This document shows positions 1-5,939 of a stretch of DNA of 6,628 nt, one piece after another (positions within the stretch are counted from its first letter, which is position 1; each line of letters starts with the position of its first letter). The notes beneath the pieces were generated by a model. The model saw only the letters and a program-made list of their open reading frames with translations, was not told the origin of the DNA and ran no database searches. Source of the DNA: an uncultured Collinsella sp. (lineage in GTDB: Bacteria; Actinomycetota; Coriobacteriia; Coriobacteriales; Coriobacteriaceae); NCBI GenBank assembly GCA_902496005.1, contig CABUZI010000092.1, positions 1 to 6,628 on the forward strand. Direction: 5' to 3'. Both the position numbers and the translations under genes were made by a program.

Positions 1-561
1 AAAGGCCTCGGCGGTCGAGCCAGACTGGACGATGATGGTAGCGTCAGCGTTGTTGAGCTTCTCGCTGTAGTTGTCGGCCGTAATGCCGGTGTTATCGACC
101 TTGGTCACGATAGCCTGATCGTCCATGTAATAGGAATCAGAGAAAGTGACTTCCTTCTCACGCTCGGGCGTGTCGGTGATAGCCGCGATGGAAACGTCAT
201 ACTTGGCGCCCGAAGCGACGCCCGGAACCAGCGTGTCAAAGTCATTGTTGACATACTCGACATCCAGGCCCAGCTTGTCGCCGATAGCCTTGATGAGCTC
301 AAGGTCAAAGCCCTGATAATCGCCGTTGTCATCCTTGTACTCAAACGGAGCGTACTCGGCAGAGGTGCCGACGGTCAGCGTACCGTCCTTGACGAGCGCG
401 TACTCCTTGGAGCCGTCGACCTTCTCGACCTTAGCGTCGTCAGAGCTGCTGGAACCGGCATCAGAACCAGAGGTGGCGTTGGACGAGCCGCAGCCCGTCA
501 GTGCGAGGGCGAGCGCCATGGCGCCTGTGGCGGCAAATGCGCCAAGCTTCTTAAGCTTCAT
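1..561 (-). CDS. Polar amino acid ABC transporter solute-binding lipoprotein, C-terminus cut by window
   Basis: Family 3 extracellular solute-binding protein: it captures an amino acid (or similar) outside the membrane and delivers it to an ABC permease. Seen: 187 codons from an ATG at 561, with GGAAGGAG seven bases upstream. A lysine-rich start and hydrophobic stretch (residues 2-23) end in a lipobox LTGC (21-24), so Cys24 should be lipidated. A Ser/Ala/Asp linker (25-50) follows, as expected for a tethered lipoprotein. The domain begins at GTLTVGTSAEYAPFEY (60-75), then GFDLEL (84-89), and DTPERE (130-135), where the family's ligand-carboxylate-binding arginine is expected (Arg134). QSGSTAE (179-185) matches the start of the second lobe. 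About a third of a normal protein lies beyond position 1. The permease and ATPase genes are not visible and would be expected downstream, outside the window. The ligand cannot be told from this part; 'polar amino acid' is a family-level call. Confidence 0.93.
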   Translation of the reverse strand, partial: MKLKKLGAFAATGAMALALALTGCGSSNATSGSDAGSSSSDDAKVEKVDGSKEYALVKDGTLTVGTSAEYAPFEYKDDNGDYQGFDLELIKAIGDKLGLDVEYVNNDFDTLVPGVASGAKYDVSIAAITDTPEREKEVTFSDSYYMDDQAIVTKVDNTGITADNYSEKLNNADATIIVQSGSTAEAF

Positions 562-618
562 AATCAGTCTCCTTCCGGTGACCTCGTTTGATTCAGAGGT
601 CTGCAAAAACTGTTGGCT

Positions 619-647
619 ATTATGCACCCGGAATTACGAATCTGCAA
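619..647 (-). promoter_or_regulatory. Candidate promoter of the solute-binding protein gene
   Basis: On the minus strand TTGCAG (642-647) and CATAAT (619-624) are separated by exactly 17 bases. The CATAAT box is 57 bases upstream of the ATG at 561. The -10 matches five of six consensus bases; the -35 keeps only TTG plus spacing, so this is a weak-to-moderate sigma-70-type call. The 147-base gap to nfo (562-708) has no other convincing signal, and no U-rich terminator for nfo was found in it. Confidence 0.45.
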
Positions 648-708
648 TGAGAAAACTGATTGAAACAAACCCATAACGTGAATGGAACACTCCACTTTGT
701 AACAGTCA

Positions 709-1575
709 TTACTGCTGCAATGACCTTAATAGTCTAATTTCAGCTGCATAACCTGCAAGTTCGTTCGGAGTCTCCAAAATAAACGGCAGCGAACGCAAAC
801 GGCCATTCGATACAATATTCTGCATAACCTGCATACCGCCACCAAATTCCTCGCTGCCAAGGTATCCCTTGCCGATGCACTCGTGACGATCTTTATGGGC
901 GCCACAAGGGTTCTTCGAATCGTTGATGTGTACGGCATGCAAGTGATCGATACCCACCACGCGGTCGAACTCGTCGAGTACGCCGTCCAGATCATGGATG
1001 ATGTCGTAGCCGGCATCGCTCACATGGCAGGTGTCCAAACAAACGCCCAGCTTATCGGACAGCTCTGGGCACTTGGCGGCAACGCCCTCGATAATGCACG
1101 CCAGCTCTTCAAAGCTACGGCCCACCTCGGTACCCTTTCCCGCCATGGTCTCGAGCAGTACCGTCGTCTGCTGGCCCTCAAACATCACCTGGCACAAGGT
1201 GTCGACAATCATCTGGATGCCGACGTCTGCCCCCTGTCCCACATGCGCACCGGGATGAAAATTGTAGTAGTTGCCGGGCAGCGCTTCCATGCGCTGCAGA
1301 TCCTCGGCCATGGCCTCCAGGGCAAACTCGCGCGCCCGCTCCTTAGCGGAGCAGGGGTTATAGGTATACGGGGCATGAGCCACGAGCGGGCCAAAGTCGT
1401 TTTGCTCCATAAGCTCGCGCAGGGCCGCCACGTCATCCATGTCAAGGTCTTTTGCCTTGCCACCGCGCGGGTTGCGCGTAAAGAACGCAAAGGTATTGGC
1501 GCCAATGGACAACGCCGTCTCCCCCATCGCCCGATAGCCCTTCGTCGTCGAAAGATGACACCCAATCGTCAGCAT
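709..1575 (-). CDS. nfo: Deoxyribonuclease IV (endonuclease IV, AP endonuclease)
   Basis: Cleaves DNA 5' of abasic sites and trims blocked 3' ends in base excision repair; cytoplasmic, trinuclear-zinc TIM barrel. Seen: 288 residues, against 285 in E. coli Nfo. All nine metal ligands of the family are found in order: His67 (VAHAPY), His107 (NFHPGAH), Glu142 (LLETMAG), Asp181 and His184 (CLDTCH), His216 (AVHIND), Asp229 and His231 (KDRHE), Glu268 (FILETP). The RNPRGG segment (34-39) is the usual loop after strand 2. The start is the ATG at 1575, with GAGGAGGGAG at 1582-1591; it gives MLTIGCHLS, which lines up with the start of known family members. The frame is open further, to a TTG at 1659, but that stretch is the 79-bp repeat and has no such ribosome site. 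It is the last gene of a three-gene minus-strand run; the gap to the preceding gene holds hairpin element copy A. Confidence 0.97.
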   Translation of the reverse strand: MLTIGCHLSTTKGYRAMGETALSIGANTFAFFTRNPRGGKAKDLDMDDVAALRELMEQNDFGPLVAHAPYTYNPCSAKERAREFALEAMAEDLQRMEALPGNYYNFHPGAHVGQGADVGIQMIVDTLCQVMFEGQQTTVLLETMAGKGTEVGRSFEELACIIEGVAAKCPELSDKLGVCLDTCHVSDAGYDIIHDLDGVLDEFDRVVGIDHLHAVHINDSKNPCGAHKDRHECIGKGYLGSEEFGGGMQVMQNIVSNGRLRSLPFILETPNELAGYAAEIRLLRSLQQ

Positions 1576-1592
1576 CTCCAGCTCCCTCCTCA

Positions 1593-1671
1593 TCAGTTGC
1601 GGTGAAATACGGTCTATTGGTGCCCTATTTTGGCGCAAACAGACCGTATTCCACCGCAAGTTATAAAAGGG
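1593..1671 (-). repeat. 79-bp hairpin element, copy A (before nfo)
   Basis: Long inverted repeat: arms 1597-1624 and 1632-1659 pair at 24 of 28 positions around a 7-base loop (1625-1631). The outer 19 bases of each arm differ at one pair, which is a G·U wobble if the minus strand is transcribed. The flank GTTATAAAAGGG (1660-1671) and TCAG (1593-1596) are shared with copy B at 2774-2852; the two copies align without gaps at 63 of 79 positions. The four bases CGGT (1610-1613) pair with ACCG (1643-1646); both blocks are replaced in copy B by another complementary pair. The element ends just before the nfo ribosome site (1582-1591). There is no U-tract after the stem on either strand, so it does not look like a terminator. 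Nature unknown: a MITE/REP-like dispersed repeat or an mRNA leader structure. Confidence 0.9.
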
Positions 1672-1693
1672 GCATCAGAGATGTGGGCCGCCA

Positions 1694-1714
1694 GACACCG
1701 CGGGCACCGGCGTC
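1694..1714 (-). other. Small hairpin in the gap between the oxidoreductase gene and nfo
   Basis: Arms 1694-1700 and 1708-1714 form a 7-bp stem with a 7-base loop. Read as minus-strand RNA all seven pairs form (one is G·U); on the plus strand that pair would be A·C, so minus-strand RNA is favoured. No U-tract follows directly, so it is a weak candidate for the end of the upstream transcript or a processing site. The rest of 1672-1742 shows nothing further. Confidence 0.3.
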
Positions 1715-1742
1715 ATGATCCCCTACGTGTCAGCGCCAAGTC

Positions 1743-2762
1743 CTAGAGGGCTAGACGGATTGCATCGATAATACGCGCGCAGCGCTGTGTGGCGGCAAGG
1801 GGCATGACGGGACTCTCGAGTTTCCCCGCCCGGATGAGCTGGGTCGCATGCTGGATTTCGCCATAGAAATCATCGATCTCAAACGGGGCATTTATTTCTA
1901 GCGTTCGACCGTCGGAATACTTCACATGAGCGAGCTCGGGGCGATGGAGCCGCTCGATTTCCAACGAGCCCCGCTCACAGGCAATCGTTAAGCGGCTTTC
2001 ATATGTTGCTTCGCCGTCGCACACCATATGAATGGGCATACCGCCGACGCTCATATGGATCTCGTCGGCCCAATCGACGCGACCGCCCGATACGTCACGC
2101 CAGCGAACTTCACGAGACGAAACCTCGCAAGCGCCCGCGAGCAAATCCTCAAACCAACCGACTGCATAGCAGCCCATGTCATATAGACAGCCGCCCTGCA
2201 ACGGATCGAGCAGATAGCCCGAAGGAGACTCGCCGTAATCGAGCTTTTGCACGCTTTCAATCGAGACAATACGGCCAAGCTCACCCGACGCAAGCAAGTC
2301 CTTCACGCGAGTGCGCATCGGGCATAACCGATTCTTCATCGCCTCCATAAACAGCACGCCGTGCTCGCGAGAGGTGGAGGCAATCAAGAGAGCCTCTTCC
2401 TCACTCAAAACGGCTGGCTTTTCGCACAGCACGGCCTTTCCGGCGCGCAGCGCGCGACAGGCCCAACGCGTATGCATGCCATGCGGAAGAGCCAAGTAGA
2501 TTGCGTCGACATCGGGGTCGGCAATCAACGCGTCATAAGCCGCATCGCCGCTATCGTCAGCCGTGGCATAACTGTGCGCGGCATCAATCGAAAACGCCCC
2601 GCAAAACTCTTCAACATGCGAAGGAGTGCGACCGGCGGCAGCCACAAGCCGCACCCCGTCCACTTCCTTGAGCGACGATGCAAATCGATACGAAATGTGC
2701 CCAGCGCCCAAAACGCCCCAACGAACCTCACGCAAATCAACACATGAATCCCGATGGCCCAC
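1743..2762 (-). CDS. Gfo/Idh/MocA family NAD(P)-dependent oxidoreductase
   Basis: Dehydrogenase of the glucose-fructose oxidoreductase / inositol dehydrogenase / dihydrodiol dehydrogenase type; usually oxidises or reduces sugars or cyclic polyols with NAD(P). Substrate unknown. Seen: 339 residues. N-terminal Rossmann fold with WGVLGAGHIS (15-24) as the dinucleotide loop; YLALPHGMHT (89-98), the usual strand before EKP; CEKPAVLSEEEA (113-124) with the catalytic-region lysine Lys115; C-terminal domain with LQGGCLYDMGCYAV (188-201), matching the GG-x-L-x-D-x-G-x-Y pattern of dihydrodiol dehydrogenase-like members. Start chosen: GTG at 2762, five bases after an AAGGGGG ribosome site (2768-2774). 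The frame is open up to a TTG at 2840, but those codons are hairpin element B. It follows the aldo/keto reductase gene with a 90-base gap on the same strand, so co-transcription is likely. A start a few codons further in cannot be excluded because the first ~12 residues precede the conserved fold. Confidence 0.9.
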   Translation of the reverse strand: MGHRDSCVDLREVRWGVLGAGHISYRFASSLKEVDGVRLVAAAGRTPSHVEEFCGAFSIDAAHSYATADDSGDAAYDALIADPDVDAIYLALPHGMHTRWACRALRAGKAVLCEKPAVLSEEEALLIASTSREHGVLFMEAMKNRLCPMRTRVKDLLASGELGRIVSIESVQKLDYGESPSGYLLDPLQGGCLYDMGCYAVGWFEDLLAGACEVSSREVRWRDVSGGRVDWADEIHMSVGGMPIHMVCDGEATYESRLTIACERGSLEIERLHRPELAHVKYSDGRTLEINAPFEIDDFYGEIQHATQLIRAGKLESPVMPLAATQRCARIIDAIRLAL

Positions 2763-2773
2763 GACAGCCCCCT

Positions 2774-2852
2774 TCAGTTGCGGTGGAATAGTTCCTGTTT
2801 GGCCCCTATTCTGCCGCAAACAGGAACTATTCCAGCGCAAGTTATAAAAGGG
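2774..2852 (-). repeat. 79-bp hairpin element, copy B (before the oxidoreductase gene)
   Basis: Arms 2778-2805 and 2813-2840 pair at 24 of 28 positions around a 7-base loop (2806-2812). The outer 24 positions (2778-2801 with 2817-2840) have a single mismatch, at 2783/2835. The variable stem block is GTTC (2791-2794) with GAAC (2824-2827), against CGGT/ACCG in copy A: all four pairs change and all stay complementary. The right flank CGCAAGTTATAAAAGGG (2836-2852) is identical to copy A. The element abuts the aldo/keto reductase stop codon (2853-2855) and its other end touches the ribosome site of the next gene, so it fills nearly the whole intergenic space. Confidence 0.9.
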
Positions 2853-4043
2853 TCACGAGGAGCGCGTTTTGCCGAAAGCCTTAAGCACTGCCGTCACGGG
2901 GCCAGGCTGGAAACGTCGGCGCACGTCATCGAGACGCTCGGGGATATCGATATGCTGTGGGCAGTGGCGCGCGCATTTGCCGCACTTGACGCAATTGCTC
3001 ACCAGCTTGGCCTCGCTTGTGCGCACCGCGCTCGCCGTAAAGTACTGCGATAGACCCGTAAACCAGCTGTGCGCATAGCTTGCGTTGTAGGCGGCAAAAC
3101 ATCCAGGGATATTGATGCCTTTAGGGCACGGCATGCAATAGCCGCATCCCGTGCAGGGCACGCGATTCGATTTTTCAAACTCATCCAGCACGTGCGCGAT
3201 CGTGTCGAGCTGGTTGGCAGTCATCGAATCCGGCAGGGCCCGATCGGCCAACACCGCGTTCTCATCCACCTGCGCGATATCGGTCATACCCGAAAGCAGC
3301 ATCGTCACCTGAGGATGATTCCACACCCACGAAAGACCCCAAGCGGCAGGAGTGCACAAATGCGGGTCACGGGCACTATCGAGCACAGCGCGGGCCCGTG
3401 GCGGCAGCTTGCCCGCTAAACGCCCACCCAGCAGCGGCTCCATCACAAACACCGCGAGCCCGCGCTCCGCAGCCGCCATGAGTCCTGCCGTTCCCGCTTG
3501 GTAACGCTCGCCGGCATAGTTGTACTGTATCTGGCAAAAATCCCAGTCATATGCGTCAAGCATCGTCAGGAAATCCACCGCGCTGCCGTGGTACGAAAAA
3601 CCAATCTGGCGAATGCGCCCCGCCGCCTTTTGGCGCGCGATCCAGTCCTCGATGCCCAACGCCACCACACGTTCCCACTGGGCGGGCGAGGTAATGTTGT
3701 GCATGAGGTAATAGTCGATATGGTCGGTCCGCAGGCGGCGCAATTGCTCGTCGAAGAACCGGTCGAAATCCTCCGCACACTTGCACGAAGCATGCGGCAA
3801 CTTGGTCGCCAGCAACACCCGGTCACGCAGCCCCAATCGCTCAAGCGAGGCGCCCACGCACGCCTCGTTACCGGGATAGAGATACGCGGTGTCCAGATAA
3901 TTAATCCCCTGCTCCACCGCACGGGAAATGATGGCATCGGCTGTCTTCGCATCCGGACGTCCCGGCGCACCGGGAAACCTCATGCACCCCAGCCCCAACG
4001 TCGAGATGCGGTTGCCGCTTTTGGGGTCAACGCGATATTGCAC
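2853..4043 (-). CDS. Aldo/keto reductase with C-terminal double [4Fe-4S] ferredoxin domain
   Basis: COG1453-type oxidoreductase: an NAD(P)H-dependent aldo/keto reductase barrel followed by a ferredoxin-like tail, common in anaerobes; cytoplasmic, physiological substrate unknown. Seen: 396 residues. Barrel about 1-285 with the family tetrad Asp51 and Tyr56 (LDTAYLYPGNE), Lys81 (LATKLP) and His115 (YLMHN). The tail has two cysteine sets: CxxCxxCxxCP at Cys297, 300, 303 and 306, and CxxCxxCxxxCP at Cys351, 354, 357 and 361, enough for two [4Fe-4S] clusters. The start is a GTG at 4043, giving MQYRVDPKSGNRIS, with AGGAGGGG at 4046-4053; spacing is short, but the next residues match the family start (ISTLGLGCMRFP). 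It is the first gene of the minus-strand run leading to the oxidoreductase and nfo, and is divergent from the gene at 4206. I found no clear promoter in 4044-4205. The iron-sulfur tail suggests it exchanges electrons with another redox carrier; that is inference. Confidence 0.95.
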   Translation of the reverse strand: MQYRVDPKSGNRISTLGLGCMRFPGAPGRPDAKTADAIISRAVEQGINYLDTAYLYPGNEACVGASLERLGLRDRVLLATKLPHASCKCAEDFDRFFDEQLRRLRTDHIDYYLMHNITSPAQWERVVALGIEDWIARQKAAGRIRQIGFSYHGSAVDFLTMLDAYDWDFCQIQYNYAGERYQAGTAGLMAAAERGLAVFVMEPLLGGRLAGKLPPRARAVLDSARDPHLCTPAAWGLSWVWNHPQVTMLLSGMTDIAQVDENAVLADRALPDSMTANQLDTIAHVLDEFEKSNRVPCTGCGYCMPCPKGINIPGCFAAYNASYAHSWFTGLSQYFTASAVRTSEAKLVSNCVKCGKCARHCPQHIDIPERLDDVRRRFQPGPVTAVLKAFGKTRSS

Positions 4044-4205
4044 GGCCCCTCCTCTCCCCTCGAAGCCCTGACAAGGCGAAACAAACCCGTCACGTCATCG
4101 AAACACATCGGAATCGCAATTGAGAACGTATCGTAACGCAGCAGAAATCGAGCCGTCACGGCACCGCTTTAACATCAGCAAAAAGCCCGATGAAAGGAGA
4201 CGAGC

Positions 4206-4400
4206 GTGACCACACGTGAGGACGCCTACCCCTACCCCGGCGAGCAATACATCCTCTCGGTCGACCGCTATCAGATCGAAGTCATGGACCATCTGGACGA
4301 GCTTCCCGCCACGGGTGCCGTCATCTTCTGCACCTTCCCCAAGGTCCGCGATGGCGTCGGATACCCCGCCCGCGTCTTTGCGGTCTGCCCCGCGGCATAA
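4206..4400 (+). CDS. Small protein resembling the C-terminal end of cyclase-family (PF04199) enzymes
   Basis: 64 residues from a GTG at 4206, with AAAGGAGA (4193-4200) five bases upstream; a stop codon in frame at 4191 excludes a longer start. Residues 21-61 contain VMDHLDELPATGAVIFCTFP and then GVGYPARVFAVCP. From memory this resembles the last strands of putative cyclases / kynurenine-formamidase-like proteins, which end with a 'nL-dxLP-x-G' turn, a strand, and a 'G-x-P-x-R-x-x-A' strand. The N-terminal catalytic histidine motif of that family (HxGTHxD) is absent, so no enzyme activity is expected alone. Either it is the remnant of a decayed cyclase gene, or a small stand-alone protein; the good ribosome site favours translation. 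It is not clearly tied to its neighbours: the aldo/keto reductase gene is divergent and panE lies beyond a terminator. Confidence 0.65.
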   Translation: MTTREDAYPYPGEQYILSVDRYQIEVMDHLDELPATGAVIFCTFPKVRDGVGYPARVFAVCPAA

Positions 4401-4478
4401 GCGCACAGCGCAATAGTTTCTTTTTCATAACAGCCGCCCCGCGCATCCACCAATCACCCCGGCAGCATACAATCCATC

Positions 4479-4504
4479 AGGCGCCCCTTACGCGGGCGCC
4501 TTTT
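4479..4504 (+). terminator. Intrinsic terminator (or attenuator) directly before the panE-like gene
   Basis: AGGCGCCC (4479-4486) pairs perfectly with GGGCGCCT (4494-4501) around a 7-base loop, followed by TTTT (4501-4504). It is a good plus-strand terminator for the 64-residue gene at 4206-4400. The U-tract ends only 19 bases before the next start codon, and the AGGAG ribosome site (4510-4514) lies between them, so a separate promoter does not fit after it. A TACAAT box at 4468-4473 could place a transcription start close to the hairpin, but no good -35 sequence was seen. Confidence 0.8.
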
Positions 4505-4523
4505 ATATGAGGAGATGATTCAC

Positions 4524-5438
4524 ATGCAGATCAACAAGGTCGCCTTTATCGGCAAGGGCGGCGTCGGCCTGCTCTACGGCAGCATGATTGCCAAGGCCCT
4601 CGGCAATGACGCCGTCGAATACGTTATGGATGACGCCCGTTTTGAGCGTCACACGGGCGATGCGCTCACCGTCAACGGAAAGCCTTGCGATCTCACGTCC
4701 GTCCGCGCCAGCGAGGCAGCGCCCGCCGATCTGGTCATCCTGACGGTCAAGACCACCGGTCTCGACCAAGCACTCAAGACTATGGAGCGTGTCGTGGGAC
4801 CCAACACGCTCATCGCCTCGCTGTGCAACGGCATTACGAGCGAGCAAAAGATTGCCGAACGCTTTGGCTGGGAGCATACCGTCCTGGGTATCTGCCAGAG
4901 CATGGACGCCGTATTCCTCGACGGCGCGCTCACCTTTACCAATGCGGGCGAAATCCGCTTTGGTGCAGCCGCCGGCACCGACCCCGCGACCGTCGCCGCT
5001 ATCGACGAGCTCTATACGCGCTGCGGCATCGCCCATACCGTCGAGGACGACATCGCTCACCGCATGTGGGCCAAACTCATGCTCAACGACGGCATCAACC
5101 AGACCTGCATGGCCTACGGCGGGACCTACGGAAGCGCCACGGAGCCGGGCTCCGAGCAGCGTCGCTGCTTTGTTTCCGCCATGCGCGAAACGCTTGCGGT
5201 CGCCAACGCCGAGGGCATTGAGCTGACCGAGGCAGACCTGACGCAAATGGTGCACCTCATCGAGGGAATCGACCCCGCCGGTATGCCCTCGATGGCGCAG
5301 GACCGCATCGCAAGGCGCAAAACCGAGGTTGATGAGTTTGCGGGCACCATCTGCCGCCTCGCAGCCAAACACGATATCCAGGCACCGCAAAACGAGTGGC
5401 TCTATCGGCGCATCCGCGATATCGAGAAAAGCTGGTAG
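4524..5438 (+). CDS. 2-dehydropantoate 2-reductase family protein (ketopantoate reductase)
   Basis: NADPH-dependent reduction of 2-dehydropantoate to pantoate, in pantothenate/CoA synthesis, is the family reaction; paralogues act on other 2-keto acids, so no symbol is assigned. Seen: 304 residues (E. coli PanE is 303). Rossmann loop FIGKGGVG (8-15); LVILTVKTTGLDQAL (70-84), as usual for the second half of the nucleotide domain; LCNGITSEQ (100-108) with the family Asn102; MWAKLMLNDGINQ (181-193) carrying the catalytic Lys184 with Asn188 and Asn192; RRKTEVDEFAG (264-274) with Glu268, the position that binds substrate in PanE. The start is the ATG at 4524, nine bases after AGGAG; the ATG at 4515 directly abuts that site and is unlikely. 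The first glycine-rich loop has Lys11 where alanine is usual. Stop at 5436-5438; a hairpin follows. Confidence 0.9.
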   Translation: MQINKVAFIGKGGVGLLYGSMIAKALGNDAVEYVMDDARFERHTGDALTVNGKPCDLTSVRASEAAPADLVILTVKTTGLDQALKTMERVVGPNTLIASLCNGITSEQKIAERFGWEHTVLGICQSMDAVFLDGALTFTNAGEIRFGAAAGTDPATVAAIDELYTRCGIAHTVEDDIAHRMWAKLMLNDGINQTCMAYGGTYGSATEPGSEQRRCFVSAMRETLAVANAEGIELTEADLTQMVHLIEGIDPAGMPSMAQDRIARRKTEVDEFAGTICRLAAKHDIQAPQNEWLYRRIRDIEKSW

Positions 5439-5471
5439 CGCCAACGCGCCGCATTCAACAGCCTTAACAGC

Positions 5472-5510
5472 AAAACCGCCGCAAGGGAACCTTTCCCCTG
5501 CGGCGGCCTT
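5472..5510 (-). terminator. Strong hairpin between convergent genes, terminator mainly for the minus strand
   Basis: Arms 5476-5489 and 5493-5506 pair at 13 of 14 positions (mismatch 5484/5498) around a 3-base apex. On the minus strand the stem is followed by TTTT (complement of 5472-5475), fitting the end of the transcript of the 68-residue gene at 5548-5754. On the plus strand only CCTTC follows, so panE termination here is possible but weaker. Confidence 0.8.
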
Positions 5511-5547
5511 CATCTTCGTCTATGACCGGCGGCCGATCTCACAACAG

Positions 5548-5754
5548 TTAGCGTTGCGACCCCGGCACCTCGTCCTCATCGTCGCGGCAAAGGACAACAC
5601 CAGCGCTTCCCAGCAGCGTGGCCGCGATCAGCGCGCCGACCACGATAGGAGCAGCCCCGCATGTCCCCTGCATGCCCACGACGAGCGCGGCCGTGGGACC
5701 AAGGCAGCCAAGCATCAACGCGACAGCGGCAACGGCAATATCTCGAGCATTCAC
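5548..5754 (-). CDS. Small two-helix membrane protein of unknown function
   Basis: 68 residues from a GTG at 5754, with GGAGG at 5765-5769 (ten bases away). Not recognised as a member of a named family. Residues about 5-27 and 32-55 are hydrophobic and rich in Ala, Val, Leu and Gly, forming a likely helical hairpin, with a short Gln-Gly-Thr-Cys turn (29-32). The tail CRDDEDEVPGSQR (56-68) is charged and probably cytoplasmic. One cysteine sits in each helix region (17, 56) and one in the turn (32). It lies downstream of the 3D-domain wall protein on the same strand, 185 bases away, and ends before the hairpin at 5472-5510. The ribosome site, hydrophobic pattern and position between a gene and a terminator support it as real; a larger open frame on the opposite strand has none of these. 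Confidence 0.62.
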   Translation of the reverse strand: MNARDIAVAAVALMLGCLGPTAALVVGMQGTCGAAPIVVGALIAATLLGSAGVVLCRDDEDEVPGSQR

Positions 5755-5939
5755 AAGACCACTTCCTCCAAGAGAAAGACCTTATTTCTCAAGAACCAGT
5801 GTGCCCCGCATCCATACGCCCAGCGTACCGCCACGGTAAGGGCTCTGTTAACTCAAACGCATACATAGAACGGACGTCCTTACGTTGCCCTAAAGCTCGG
5901 TAAAGACGCCCGTCCGCCAAATATCCGTGATGCAGAAAA
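5755..5939 (-). other. Gap between two minus-strand genes; imperfect hairpin, no clear promoter
   Basis: CGGACG (5871-5876) can pair with CGTCCG (5911-5916), and inside it TTAC (5880-5883) with GTAA (5900-5903), giving a broken stem shortly after the stop of the wall-protein gene. No U-tract follows, so it is at best a weak terminator. The rest of this stretch shows no coding sequence or clear promoter for the 68-residue gene. Confidence 0.3.

Noticed and set aside
678..695. Imperfect inverted repeat downstream of nfo as a terminator
   Set aside because: Only five pairs form, including one wobble, and no U-tract follows.
883..1605. A 240-codon open frame on the plus strand
   Set aside because: It is antisense to nfo, whose nine metal ligands are all present; it runs into the hairpin element and has no family features.
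1660..1671. TATAAC on the minus strand at the element edge as a -10 promoter box
   Set aside because: No -35-like sequence lies 16-18 bases upstream in either copy, although a weak promoter cannot be excluded.
1593..2852. The 79-bp elements as intrinsic terminators of the upstream genes
   Set aside because: The stems are long, but neither strand has a U-tract after the stem; the T-rich part (complement of GTTATAAAAGGG) precedes the stem on the transcribed strand.
3498..4136. A 212-codon open frame on the plus strand
   Set aside because: It is antisense to the aldo/keto reductase barrel with its intact catalytic tetrad, and lacks its own recognisable motifs.
4401..4425. Short GCGC-ACA-GCGC hairpin followed by a T-rich stretch after the 64-residue gene
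   Set aside because: The stem has only four pairs and the T-run is eight bases away; the hairpin at 4479-4504 is a much better terminator.
4503..5513. A 336-codon open frame on the minus strand, longer than the plus-strand gene it covers
   Set aside because: It is antisense to the panE-like gene, which carries all expected catalytic residues and a good ribosome site. The minus frame shows no recognisable motif and is an effect of GC-rich codon use.
5329..5868. A 179-codon open frame on the plus strand overlapping the panE end and continuing past it
   Set aside because: It overlaps panE in another frame, crosses the hairpin at 5472-5510 and has low-complexity, shadow-like composition.
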